The position numbers and the translations under genes are program-made. Positions 56,701-64,000 of a DNA stretch of 64,000 nucleotides are shown here, piece after piece. How positions within the stretch are numbered: the stretch's first letter is position 1; each line of letters opens with the position of its first letter. The notes below the pieces were generated by a model. The model made no database searches. It was not told where the DNA came from and worked only from the letters and a program-made list of their open reading frames with translations. This DNA comes from Athripsodes cinereus (lineage: Eukaryota; Arthropoda; Insecta; Trichoptera; Leptoceridae), in assembly GCA_947579605.1 (NCBI GenBank), contig OX388305.1, forward strand, positions 39,693,542 through 39,757,541. The letters run 5' to 3'.

Positions 56701-59700
56701 ACTTTTGACTGAAAAATTCTTGCCTCAAATTCTATTGTCATTTTATTTTCACAATAATATAAGTATATACATACTGTACTAAATCCGATAAAACTACACA
56801 AAAAATAATTCAGTTAAGTGGTACAATAATTTTTGACAACAGAACAAAATATACAACAACAGAAAACAAACTAATACAGTTAATTTAATGATGTGAGTTT
56901 ACTATAGAAATAATAATTTAGATTTTCTTCTTGAATTGTGATAATCTAATTGTTACCGTGAAAAAAAATTTTTTTTGCTAAACATTTGTTTGTCAACTGG
57001 ATGAATTAGCAGTGTATAAAGTATTGAATATAATTGTTTCGGTAACATTTAAATGGAGAATTTTGATCCGTTCAAGATCTGTAAATAGGAGAGAATTGGA
57101 GAATGTTATCCGTGAACACCAAAAGTGATTACATAAGCCAGCCTAGAGCCAATTCATAAGCGTTGCGACACTTCTCACTTTTTTGGATTAGATTTTGCAC
57201 AGTTTGCAAACATTTTGTAAACGTAGTTCTCCAATCGAGATGTCCGATTGCTCAATAATTTGTGTATTGCAGGAACATGCAGTTGAAGAAGATCAAACGT
57301 GCAGAGAAGAAAGGAACAGAAAGTGTAATGGATGAGAAGTTCTCTCTGCTATTCCAGAGTCAGTTCAACGTCGGCGGAGGGGAGCTGGTATTCCAGGTAA
57401 TTAACATTTTTTTTTAAAGATATATCTGGTTATTGTTTGTTATAAACCCAAATACAACCTTGTACAACTTTCACAGTAAGCTACTAAAAGCTTGTGTCGT
57501 GAAAGGGGAGTTTGCCGGTACCTGGGATCGAACCACGGACCCCTTGTTTACGAGGCCGAGACTCTCCAGGCCACTGACCAACTCTTATTTAAAGTATGGC
57601 AGTCTTACATAAAAAAAATACGAACCTATGAGTCATTATGCCAATGATGTTTTATTTATTATTACTACAAGATATCAAGCAGGCAGCTAGAGCTGATGTC
57701 ACTTTATACTGTCAAGCCCGTTGTTGTACAAATTAGTGTTCCTTGCAATGACCAAACATTATAATTACGTGAATAAATGTGGAAAATTTCACCTTTCTAA
57801 TATTTACCATATTTTATTTTTATAATATATTTGATTGTTGTTTATAATATATTTGATTGTTGTTTATAATATATTTGATTGTTGTTTATAATATATTTGA
57901 TTGTTGTTTATAATATATTTGACTAAGGTAGTGTTATAATGATTCCGCAGAACAAACTAAGATGTTTAAGAGAGTATACCGTGTAGTGGATCATTCTTTA
58001 TAAATTGTTTTTATTTGTTTCTGTGTAGGTTTGGACACTCTCGCTTCCCGTAGTCGTGATAGTACATGGAAACCAAGAGCCCCACGCGTGGGCGACAGTC
58101 ACGTGGGATAACGCTTTCGCAGCGCCAGGAAGAGTACCTTTCGCAGTACCAGATAAGGTAATAAACACAACTGCATTGTTTTCATCAGCTTTCTATTTCA
58201 TTCCTCTAGGACACGGGGAGGCAACAGACATTCCTATGTTTCATTCAAGACTATTATTTGTAATAATAGTTTTCCAGGTATTCGTAAAAGAACATGAATA
58301 AGTATATATATATCTATATCTATACTATTTGTATTATTTTATTATGCTTTTTGTTTTTAGTACTTATACCTACTTAAGTTATATGTACCTGTATATATTT
58401 TATTTATTTTTTATTATATCTTTTCTTTTATGTACTTAACTATGTACATCAATATTAATGTATCTCGTATCTCTCTCACATTTGGTTGGTTGGTAGAAAT
58501 TGCCTAAAGGCAATTAACCCGCCATTTGTGCTACTTTATACCACAATAAAGATTATTTTATTTTATTATTTTATTTATTAATAAGTCATTAAACACTTCG
58601 AACAAGCGATGAGCGGTGTACCGCCCATTCTGGATAACTTTATTTTTATTGCTATGGGGAGGACGATTTATTTGTTTATTACATGAAATTGCTCTACTGG
58701 TTACTGCGTCTGTGGGAGACACCATGATATAAAATAGATCTCTAATTTACTATCAACTATACTGCCCTGCTAAGTAAAAACACAGTAATTACCAAACACA
58801 TATGTGTCAGAATCGCAGACCAAGTTTAAAACTACTTTTTGTGTGTATTTTTTCAAGTATTAAAAAAACATACCACAGTCGTCACAAATATCTAAGATAT
58901 TCAATAATTTTTGAAATATGCTTCCTTTTAATGAGCTTATTTATAATAGATATTTGTGATGGACTGTGGAAAGTTTGTTTTTTGATACTCGAAAAAATAC
59001 ACAAAAAAATTGTTTTAAACTTGGTCTGCGATTCTGACACATATGTGTTTGGTAATTACTGTGTTTTTACTTAGCAGGACAGTATACTGTAACGGCATAT
59101 CCCACAAGTAGGTTAGCCAGTAGACCAGCTGCATGTAATATATACGCCAACTGTCCTCTCTGTTCCAACAAAAAATGAAGGCATTCAGGAAGGGTGGGAA
59201 GGGTGGTAAACCTTATTGCCGAATTCAAGTTGTAATTTGAGTTCGTCGGTAGCCTGGAGGTAGAGTCTCGGCCTTGTGAACAAGGGGTCCGGGGTTCGAT
59301 TCCAGGTGCCGGCAAACTCTCCTTTCACGACACAAGCTTTTAGCTTACTGTGAAAGGTGTATAAGGTTGTATTTGGGTTTATAACAAAACCCAGATATAT
59401 CTTTTAAAAAAAAGAAAAAAAAAAAAAATTGTTTTTATTTTTCAAACATCCACATTTTATGGGACGCTCAAGAACTTACGGAAAAGATTGGGAGACCAAT
59501 TCTTTGCCACATTCTTAGTTATTGTTATAAAAAACACTATATTGCCACATTCTTAGTTATTGTTATAAAAAACACTATATTGCCACATTCTTAGTTATTG
59601 TTATAAAAAACACTATATTGCCACATTCTTAGTTATTGTTATAAAAAACACTATATTGCCACATTCTTAGTTATTGTTATAAAAAACACTATATTGCCAC

Positions 59701-62700
59701 ATTCTTAGTTATTGTTATAAAAAACACTAAATTGTGTAAGAATTTATTCCACGGTATTGGGAACTTAGTGGGAAGAACAAGTGATTTATTTTGCCATTGT
59801 CACTGAGCATTTTTAAAATATGTGTAGCCAACATAAATCTCGTGTTATTGTCACCGATATTGACTCATCCGGGGCACGAGTTGTTAGTTTTATACATAAT
59901 GTGTGGAAATTATTTGTTGTTTATTTACATACATGCTGATTTATCGCTGACATATCCATTTACATTCAACATTTTTCGACCATTTTGTCATTACAAAATA
60001 TTAATGTTTCACATGTTTGTGTCGTTTATTTTGAATTTCGTATGATTCACCCTTTATTATTGTTCCTCTAACAATCTCTAAATTTTCTTTGACTAAATTT
60101 TTTTTTTTTACTGGTGTACTGCAATGTGCAGAAAAAGTGATGAGAACCTATATTTATTTATTTATTCTTTTTCACATCATCATAATATAACAGTGTTAAC
60201 AAAACAATATAAAATTTAAAAACTAGGACAATGTGCAATGGCGAGATTATCACTATAAAGTGATTTCTTCCATCTAACCACAAATTAAACGAATTTGTTT
60301 TCTGTTTTTGTTATAGGTTCCATGGTCTCTGGTTGCCGACGCGCTCAACATGAAGTTCAGGTCAGCTACGGGAAGGTCACTCACTGAAGATAATCTGAGA
60401 TTTTTGGGGGAGAAGGCTTTCAGGTGAATATTATAATCGCTTACATTTTTTTTTTAAAAGATTAATCTGGGTTTTGTCATAAACCCAAATACAACCTTAT
60501 ACACCTTTCACAGTAAGCTAAAAGCTTGTGTCGTGAAAGGGGAGTTTGCCGGCATCTGGGATCGAAACACGGACCTCATGTTCACAAGGCGGAGACTCTA
60601 CCTCCAGGCTACCGACAAACTCAATCAATATACTATGCAAAATGACTATACTGTGTTTGCTTGATGTTGTACTTATTGACTACACTACAATCTGTGAAAT
60701 TTGAACAATAACAAAACATGTCACTTTTTAATGAATAAATAAGGTCTTGAAAGCCAGTCCTAAAAATTATAAATTCATCGGAAATTATCAAAATAAAATT
60801 TATGTTTTAAATTTGAATTGGTCATTTCAAAAGAAATTAAATTGTGTTAGATCGGTGATGCCAGCCGGTGCGGAGATGGGTCAGAGCCTGCTTTCGTGGG
60901 CGCAGTTCTGCAAGGAGCCCCTGTCAGACAGGAACTTCACGTTCTGGGAGTGGTTCTATGCAGTCATGAAGCTGACCAGGGAGCACCTCAGGGGGCCCTG
61001 GGTCGATGGGTGAGTAGATGATCCTTTATTTATTGAAACATTCATCAGATTCATACATTCAGACGGGGACAAAAAGATTACTATAATATTATATATGTTC
61101 ATGAATGGTGACGATTGCTACAATACATGTGTGAGGATAATATTTTTTTTAAGGACAGGGTCATTCCGTGTCAATTTAACACAATTTTGGGAGATTATTA
61201 GAGTTGATGTCACAGATTTTCATGATTTTTTTATACAGCAATATAAATCATAGACTTATGAAAAAATATATCATAGACTTATGAAGAAAGAAAAAAAATA
61301 AAGCCTATAGGCTGGCTACCAGTGATGATATAAACCTGGGAGTGGTCTCATTTTAAATCTGTTGAATGGGGATTTAATGCCACAGGGGGTTACAATCAAA
61401 AAAATATATCCAAAAAGTGGCAATTTTAAAAATTCCAAAAAATTATCAAATATAACGTTTTAATACATATAGCAAAATTCCATCATGGGAACTCAATGGG
61501 ATCTTAGATGAAAACATTTATTGCATTTTCATTTTCATACAAATATATCATGCATTGAATTTGACCTTTTTCTAATTGTCCTGGGTCTGGGTGTTACATG
61601 TACGTGTTAAGATAATTGAAAAAAAAACACAATATGTAGTTAATTTCCAAATGACTTTATTAACTTCGCGTACTAGTATTCGGAGACTCTCGTCTCCATC
61701 ATCAGGCGATTAGTAAAAAACTTTTTTACTAATCGCCTGATGGTGGAGACGAGTTAACTACATATTGTGTTTTTTTTTTCAATTATCTTGAAATGGACTT
61801 CCAACAAGTACCTTCGGTCAACAACATACATGTACGTGTGTTAAGTGCATTGTATATGTGCGTATCGTCGCATTAGTACCCATAATACAAGATTCATCTG
61901 AGTTTGGGACTAGCTCAACATGTGTGAATTGTCTATGTGTATTGAATTAATATGTGTTCTTTTATTTTTTCCCAGCGCTATCTTGGGTTTTGTACGCAAG
62001 AAGCAAGCAGAAGAGATGCTAGCACAATGCCCCAATGGAACATTCCTCCTCAGGTTCTCTGATTCCGAGCTGGGGGGTGTAACGATAGCATGGGTTGGAG
62101 AATCGAGTGAAGTATTCATGCTCCAACCGTTTACCTCCAAAGACTTTGCCATCCGCTCCCTGGCGGACCGCATATGCGACTTGTCTCACCTGGTCTCTCT
62201 CTACCCGGACATCTCAAAGGATGTGGCCTTCTCCAAGTACTATACGCCCTTCCAAGGTACACACTCAAACTTTCATATTCATAAAATACTTACTTTCTCC
62301 CATTGTTTCCAAAAAGAAATATTGTGAATGTAAAAAATTTTCAACTTCATTGTTGGATATCTGAGGAAATGCTCAGCACAATGTCACCAGAAATTTGATA
62401 TTATTGTACCTTAATATTTTTTATAGTGACATTTTAGTGCATATGTATCTATAGTACTTATTTTTCTTTATTAGTAAATATTATGGTGAATTTATTTTCC
62501 GTGGTGAAAACAGTAGAGCACCCAGCAAAGAATTGGTCCCTCACTCTTGTCTGTAAGTTTCGAGTGTCCTGTATTAGTCAGGTGTACGAAAATAAATACA
62601 TTTTACATCTCAAATTCAGCTATGAAGTTTGCCACCCATTGTGAAAGTCTTAATTTATTGTTGGCACAGTCGTGGTCATGATAAAATAGATTGATGTTTA

Positions 62701-62880
62701 TTTTGTTTGTGCAGAGAACCAGCCTCAGATGAGTAATGGCTACGTGAAGCCTCTCCTGGTGACGCACGTCCCCGGCTGGGGGGGCCCCGTGGGATCGTTT
62801 GCCGGCACCCCTCATCATCACTCAGCCTCCTACCTGCACAGTCCCGATCCACAGAGAGACACGCCCAGCGTTCACAGCAG
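50601..62880 (+). CDS. STAT: STAT transcription factor (STAT5-like), 15 exons, 3' end outside window
   Basis: STAT is the latent cytoplasmic factor of the JAK/STAT pathway; Tyr phosphorylation causes SH2-mediated dimerisation and nuclear DNA binding. Coding starts at 50631 ([18 protein letters not shown]). Fifteen exons join in phase to 740 complete codons plus 2 nt. The layout is an N-terminal domain (1 to about 130), a coiled-coil domain (about 135-330), a DNA-binding domain (about 330-490, with SGEILNN...MEYQQAT as in STAT5), a linker (about 490-575) and SH2 (about 575-680, FLLRFSDSE with Arg618). The activating tyrosine is Tyr695 in NGYVKP. The final exon with the rest of the transactivation tail must lie beyond 64000. 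A non-coding first exon is implied, because the coding exon opens right after an AG acceptor. Introns carry SINEs, hAT MITEs and a hammerhead foldback. Confidence 0.93.
51760..52090 (+). pseudogene. Jockey/R1-like tail fragment (STAT intron 1)
   Basis: The frame [20 protein letters not shown], then [25 protein letters not shown], is the conserved end with a C-x2-C...H-x-C-like zinc motif found after RNase H in Jockey/R1 LINEs. Confidence 0.7.
52332..52499 (+). CDS. STAT: STAT exon 2 (N-terminal domain)
   Basis: It encodes residues 43-98, with [20 protein letters not shown] continuing the N-terminal oligomerisation domain. The acceptor is TCCCTCCAG and the donor GTATTG. Phase 2 at the end gives a Ser codon with exon 3. 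Confidence 0.88.
52575..52890 (-). pseudogene. RTE-like retrotransposon 3' end (STAT intron 2)
   Basis: On the minus strand it encodes [36 protein letters not shown] and [10 protein letters not shown], closely matching 4552-5014. It lies about 30 bases before STAT exon 3. Confidence 0.75.
52922..53030 (+). CDS. STAT: STAT exon 3 (end of N-terminal domain)
   Basis: It encodes residues 99-135: [20 protein letters not shown] and an Ala-rich end. The acceptor is TTTATTACAG and the donor GTGAGT. The preceding intron carries an RTE-like retrotransposon tail on the minus strand. Confidence 0.88.
53254..53481 (+). CDS. STAT: STAT exon 4 (coiled-coil helices)
   Basis: It encodes residues 136-211, strongly helical and charged, from [20 protein letters not shown] to [10 protein letters not shown], the first long helices of the STAT four-helix bundle. 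The exon is 228 bp, phase 0 at both ends; the donor is GTACAA. Confidence 0.88.
53570..53740 (-). pseudogene. Short copy of the second RTE-like family (STAT intron 4)
   Basis: TCCATTCAGAGCGTCTCTGT and GCCAATCGCGTCACCTCTTC repeat the 3' end at 29700 almost exactly. Confidence 0.65.
53762..53935 (-). mobile_element. SINE B, copy 2 (STAT intron 4)
   Basis: It shares AGCTAGTCCCAAACTA, AATGCACTTAACACAT and ACACCCAGACCCTGGACAAT with the other copies. The tRNA-like head is replaced by another repeat. Confidence 0.65.
54301..54407 (+). CDS. STAT: STAT exon 5 (coiled-coil)
   Basis: It encodes residues 212-246, [20 protein letters not shown] and on to [11 protein letters not shown]. The acceptor is ATGTTTAG, the donor GTGAAC, leaving phase 2. 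Confidence 0.86.
54550..54621 (+). CDS. STAT: STAT exon 6 (coiled-coil)
   Basis: This short 72-bp exon encodes residues 247-270: [20 protein letters not shown], then TIQE. The [11 protein letters not shown] motif is shared by insect STATs and mammalian STAT5. The donor is GTAAGT in phase 2. Confidence 0.88.
54823..55053. mobile_element. Non-autonomous hAT element in STAT intron 6
   Basis: Ends CAGTGTTCCGTAAAG and AGTTTGAGGAACACTG, typical of hAT, with TGGTGTACC repeats inside. Target duplication is degraded. Confidence 0.65.
55200..55409 (+). CDS. STAT: STAT exon 7 (last coiled-coil helix, start of DNA-binding domain)
   Basis: It encodes residues 271-340, [20 protein letters not shown] through [16 protein letters not shown]. 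The last phrase opens the immunoglobulin-like DNA-binding domain. The acceptor is TTTCTTTCAG, the donor GTAATA. Confidence 0.9.
55563..55626 (+). CDS. STAT: STAT exon 8 (DNA-binding domain)
   Basis: This 64-bp exon encodes residues 341-362, [20 protein letters not shown] then PQ, matching the conserved STAT [18 protein letters not shown] segment. Confidence 0.9.
55672..55905 (-). mobile_element. SINE B, copy 3 (STAT intron 8)
   Basis: Most complete copy: on the minus strand a head with GGTTCGATTCC (plus 55854-55864), then AATGAAGAATGACTTTTTTC and the body. It ends about 20 bases before STAT exon 9, so it forms most of that small intron. Confidence 0.7.
55924..56093 (+). CDS. STAT: STAT exon 9 (DNA-binding domain, STAT5-type loop)
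   Basis: It encodes residues 363-418. [19 protein letters not shown] is followed by a Gly-rich insert [10 protein letters not shown] and [17 protein letters not shown]. The last phrase is characteristic of STAT5 and insect STATs. It ends in phase 2 before GTATAT. Confidence 0.9.
57273..57396 (+). CDS. STAT: STAT exon 10 (DNA-binding domain)
   Basis: It encodes residues 419-460, [20 protein letters not shown] and on to the [15 protein letters not shown] core, which includes DNA-contacting loops in known STAT structures. The acceptor is GTATTGCAG, the donor GTAATT, phase 0. Confidence 0.9.
57415..57584 (-). mobile_element. SINE A, copy 4 (STAT intron 10)
   Basis: Minus orientation, immediately after STAT exon 10 (donor at 57397). 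The tRNA-like head is shortened near the A box. Confidence 0.75.
57819..57922 (+). repeat. 22-bp tandem repeat (STAT intron 10)
   Basis: About five units of TTTATAATATATTTGATTGTTG. Confidence 0.88.
58029..58157 (+). CDS. STAT: STAT exon 11 (DNA-binding domain to linker)
   Basis: It encodes residues 461-503. [20 protein letters not shown] is the highly conserved strand ending the DNA-binding domain, then [11 protein letters not shown] opens the linker. The exon is 129 bp with phase 0 at both ends. Confidence 0.92.
58300..58585 (+). mobile_element. 5'-truncated CR1-like 3' end in STAT intron 11
   Basis: It has GGTAGAAATTGCCTAAAGG, then AACCCGCC, CACAATAAAG and an ATTTT-repeat tail. The order of motifs parallels the 3' UTR of the intact CR1-like copy (GGAAGAAATCGCGCC, AACTCGCCC, AATAAATAAA tail). 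It is an inferred relative, not an identical copy. Confidence 0.45.
58762..59082. mobile_element. TA-flanked hairpin MITE (Tc1/mariner type) in STAT intron 11
   Basis: CTGCCCTGCTAAGTAAAAAC at the left is inverted at the right (GTTTTTACTTAGCAGGACAG), and pairing extends over about 130 bases per arm, including ACACATATGTGTCAGAATCG. TA lies on both sides. Confidence 0.75.
59239..59405 (+). mobile_element. SINE A, copy 5 (STAT intron 11)
   Basis: Plus orientation, with A-box-like TAGCCTGGAGG at 59250 and B box GGTTCGATTCC at 59293-59303, body, and a T/A-rich tail. The clearest copy for defining the family. Confidence 0.78.
59500..59727 (+). repeat. 38-bp tandem repeat (STAT intron 11)
   Basis: Six near-identical units of TGCCACATTCTTAGTTATTG plus TTATAAAAAACACTATAT. 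Likely length-polymorphic. Confidence 0.9.
60317..60423 (+). CDS. STAT: STAT exon 12 (linker domain)
   Basis: It encodes residues 504-538, [20 protein letters not shown] and [14 protein letters not shown]. It is a conserved helical linker. The donor is GTGAAT in phase 2. Confidence 0.9.
60456..60622 (-). mobile_element. SINE A, copy 6 (STAT intron 12)
   Basis: Minus orientation about 30 bases after the exon 12 donor. B box mutated (GTTTCGATCCC). Confidence 0.75.
60851..61009 (+). CDS. STAT: STAT exon 13 (linker to SH2)
   Basis: It encodes residues 539-591, with [20 protein letters not shown] and the start of SH2 ([12 protein letters not shown]). The acceptor is TGTGTTAG with a poor pyrimidine tract; the donor GTGAGT is strong. 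Confidence 0.9.
61612..61826 (-). mobile_element. Hammerhead foldback inserted in SINE B
   Basis: Inverted arms AACACAATATGTAGTTAA-like (61626-61642) and TTAACTACATATTGTGTT surround a hammerhead. The tail GGACTTCCAACAAGTACCTT matches the other members. Flanks repeat about 16 bases of SINE sequence. This shows it moves as a unit. Confidence 0.65.
61666..61709 (-). ncRNA. Type I hammerhead ribozyme candidate 2
   Basis: Minus strand: UCGC, CUGAUGA, U, stem II GGAGAC-GAGA-GUCUCC, GAA, palindrome UACUAGUA, C17, GCGA. Stem I has four pairs. The usual A15.1-U16.1 pair is here U-A, a compensated swap that may weaken catalysis. A partial inverted second copy of the core (CTGATGGTGGAGACGAG) lies at 61737-61753. 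Confidence 0.5.
61976..62256 (+). CDS. STAT: STAT exon 14 (SH2 domain)
   Basis: It encodes residues 592-685. [12 protein letters not shown] precedes [17 protein letters not shown], where Arg618 is the phosphotyrosine-binding residue. [15 protein letters not shown] and FSKYYTPF complete the STAT-type SH2. It ends in phase 1 before GTACAC. Confidence 0.93.
62715..62880 (+). CDS. STAT: STAT exon 15 (phosphotyrosine site, partial tail)
   Basis: It encodes residues 686-740. [14 protein letters not shown] contains Tyr695, the site expected to be phosphorylated by JAK. The rest is Pro/Ser/His-rich transactivation-tail sequence. The donor GTAAAC at 62881 leaves phase 2, so at least one more exon follows outside the window. 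Confidence 0.9.
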
Positions 62881-63065
62881 GTAAACTTAACACTTTACTA
62901 ACATTAAATTTACTAACTTAGGGATACAAAAACTATGAAGACTTCACCACTTGTTGTGTATATCATATAAATGCAAACTCACCTATTTCCACATATTGTG
63001 ATCTATTTTATACTAAATATTGGTAAAAATTGAGGATGATTCAAAATCCTTAAAAAATATTCTTC

Positions 63066-63834
63066 TAATCGAGCAACCTATTTCCAAACACGGACATCTG
63101 TCATCTTGGTCGAAATTGAGGTAAAGACTGATTCGGATAGAGTTTATCTCGTACTTTCGAATGGTATTATTTATAAGTGGTTTCAATGTACAGAAATAAT
63201 TAAAAATCGATGACAAAAATCAGTGTTTATTCCAAAATTGTACACCTACATTGTAGTTTAGTTGCAAAATTGGACAGCTGCATTATAAACCAATAGGAAA
63301 GAGTCATTTAAATCACGTGACCACTAAACTGTCATGGCGGATAGTCCGATAGTGGCTACCAAAGATTTTTTAGAAATATCATAGTTTTTCCCTTTTGCCC
63401 TTCATGTTCTCACTGAACATCACACCTGTAACTGTTACCGTTATCCTGGAACAGCTTTCTGATTTTTGTCATATTTACGAATTACTCTAAATAAAATGTG
63501 TTGTTGTATCTACAAATTCCTCAAAATTTTGTCACTAAAATGATTCTGACATATATAAGAATACAAATAAAATAATGTAATATATTTACACTGTAACATA
63601 TAACTAGGAGAGACGAAAATATGCACGGTGAAACACTAAAAACGCTCTCCTGAACAATTTACATTTTAGCAGATACGACTGTTAGTCAGAAAAGGGACGA
63701 TATGTATAAGGATGTATATTATTAGTGTTTGGGATAAAAAAAATAACAACAGTTAAATTCAGAGTAAAAAGTGTCCCTAGCTAAAAATCATCTAGGTGAC
63801 AAATGTCCGTGTTTGGGAATAGACTACTCGATTA
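63066..63834. mobile_element. TIR element in the last visible STAT intron
   Basis: TAATCGAGCAACCTATTTCC, AAACACGGACATCTGTCA at the left and the inverse TGACAAATGTCCGTGTTT, GGGAATAGACTACTCGATTA at the right form imperfect 38-base inverted ends. About 770 bp, no ORF. Confidence 0.6.
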
Positions 63835-64000
63835 TATCCAATTGTTTTCACAAAGAGATCAAATGTGTTATACAATGCGTATAGATTGTATGACGTATAG
63901 ATTATAGCTACGAATAAACAAATAAATGTTTTATTTTATCTATTTTCCTCCATTTATAAATACAGAAAAAATCATTCGGTGTCTTTTTGTTTTGTCTATA

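Larger units (their letters stand above)
61568..61940 (+). mobile_element. SINE B, copy 4, split by a hammerhead foldback (STAT intron 13)
   Basis: The left part has TTGTCCTGGGTCTGGGTGTT, the right part TTAAGTGCATTGTATATG and GTTTGGGACTAGCTCAA. The break carries ACATGTACGTG-TTAAG on both sides, the target duplication of the inserted foldback. Confidence 0.65.

Noticed and set aside
59250..59310. tRNA gene
   Set aside because: A-box and B-box-like sequences are present, but no cloverleaf closes and five other copies share the downstream body, so it is a SINE head.
62881..64000. Final STAT exon inside the window
   Set aside because: No AG-led open frame in phase 2 with tail-like composition was found; a TIR element fills most of the stretch.

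Overview
This is a eukaryotic nuclear window, almost certainly from an insect. It is AT-rich, its genes are split by GT-AG introns, two conserved animal genes are recognisable (a Zasp-type PDZ/ZM muscle protein and a STAT5-like transcription factor), and most of the rest is nested transposable elements. I cannot name the order or species from sequence alone.

Layout. Positions 1-2000 hold nested hAT-type elements. The minus-strand Zasp-like gene runs from its start codon at 21872 down to at least 3300. Six coding exons splice in phase and give 1489 codons; the 3' end lies outside the window. One exon alone encodes about 1117 residues. The last intron (about 11.4 kb) is filled with repeats, including a 4.9-kb non-coding LTR element sitting inside a hAT remnant. 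At 22741-26042 is a very young Ty3/gypsy-like element with LTRs that read as identical and a 645-codon ORF that fuses Gag, protease and integrase pieces without reverse transcriptase. The stretch 26.1-32.4 kb is repeat debris. At 32.4-34.2 kb is a broken Thr/Lys-rich repeat gene, followed by a 74-bp minisatellite. At 36.9-38.6 kb are several foldback elements. At 39994-43044 is an intact endonuclease-reverse transcriptase ORF of a CR1-like non-LTR retrotransposon. From 43.3 to 50.6 kb there are again repeats. From 50601 to 62880 the plus-strand STAT gene has 15 phase-consistent exons (740 complete codons plus 2 nt) with the SH2 Arg and the C-terminal Tyr visible; its last exon(s) lie beyond the window.

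The most interesting signal is a set of small foldback elements carrying hammerhead-ribozyme-like motifs: CUGANGA core, stem II, GAA(A/U), and a self-complementary stem III. The best copies are at 7019-7067 (-), 46666-46715 (+) and 61666-61709 (-); weaker ones are at about 4276, 20093 and 29201. They look like the ribozymes known from Penelope-like elements and animal retrozymes. One copy sits inside a SINE and is flanked by a target duplication.

The two host genes show no functional link. What unites the window is shared repeat families: two tRNA-derived SINEs, a CR1-like LINE, RTE-like LINE 3' ends, hAT and TA-flanked MITEs, and the hammerhead foldbacks. They occupy introns of both genes and the spaces between. 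All exon models are my own reading of splice sites and reading phase, without transcript support.
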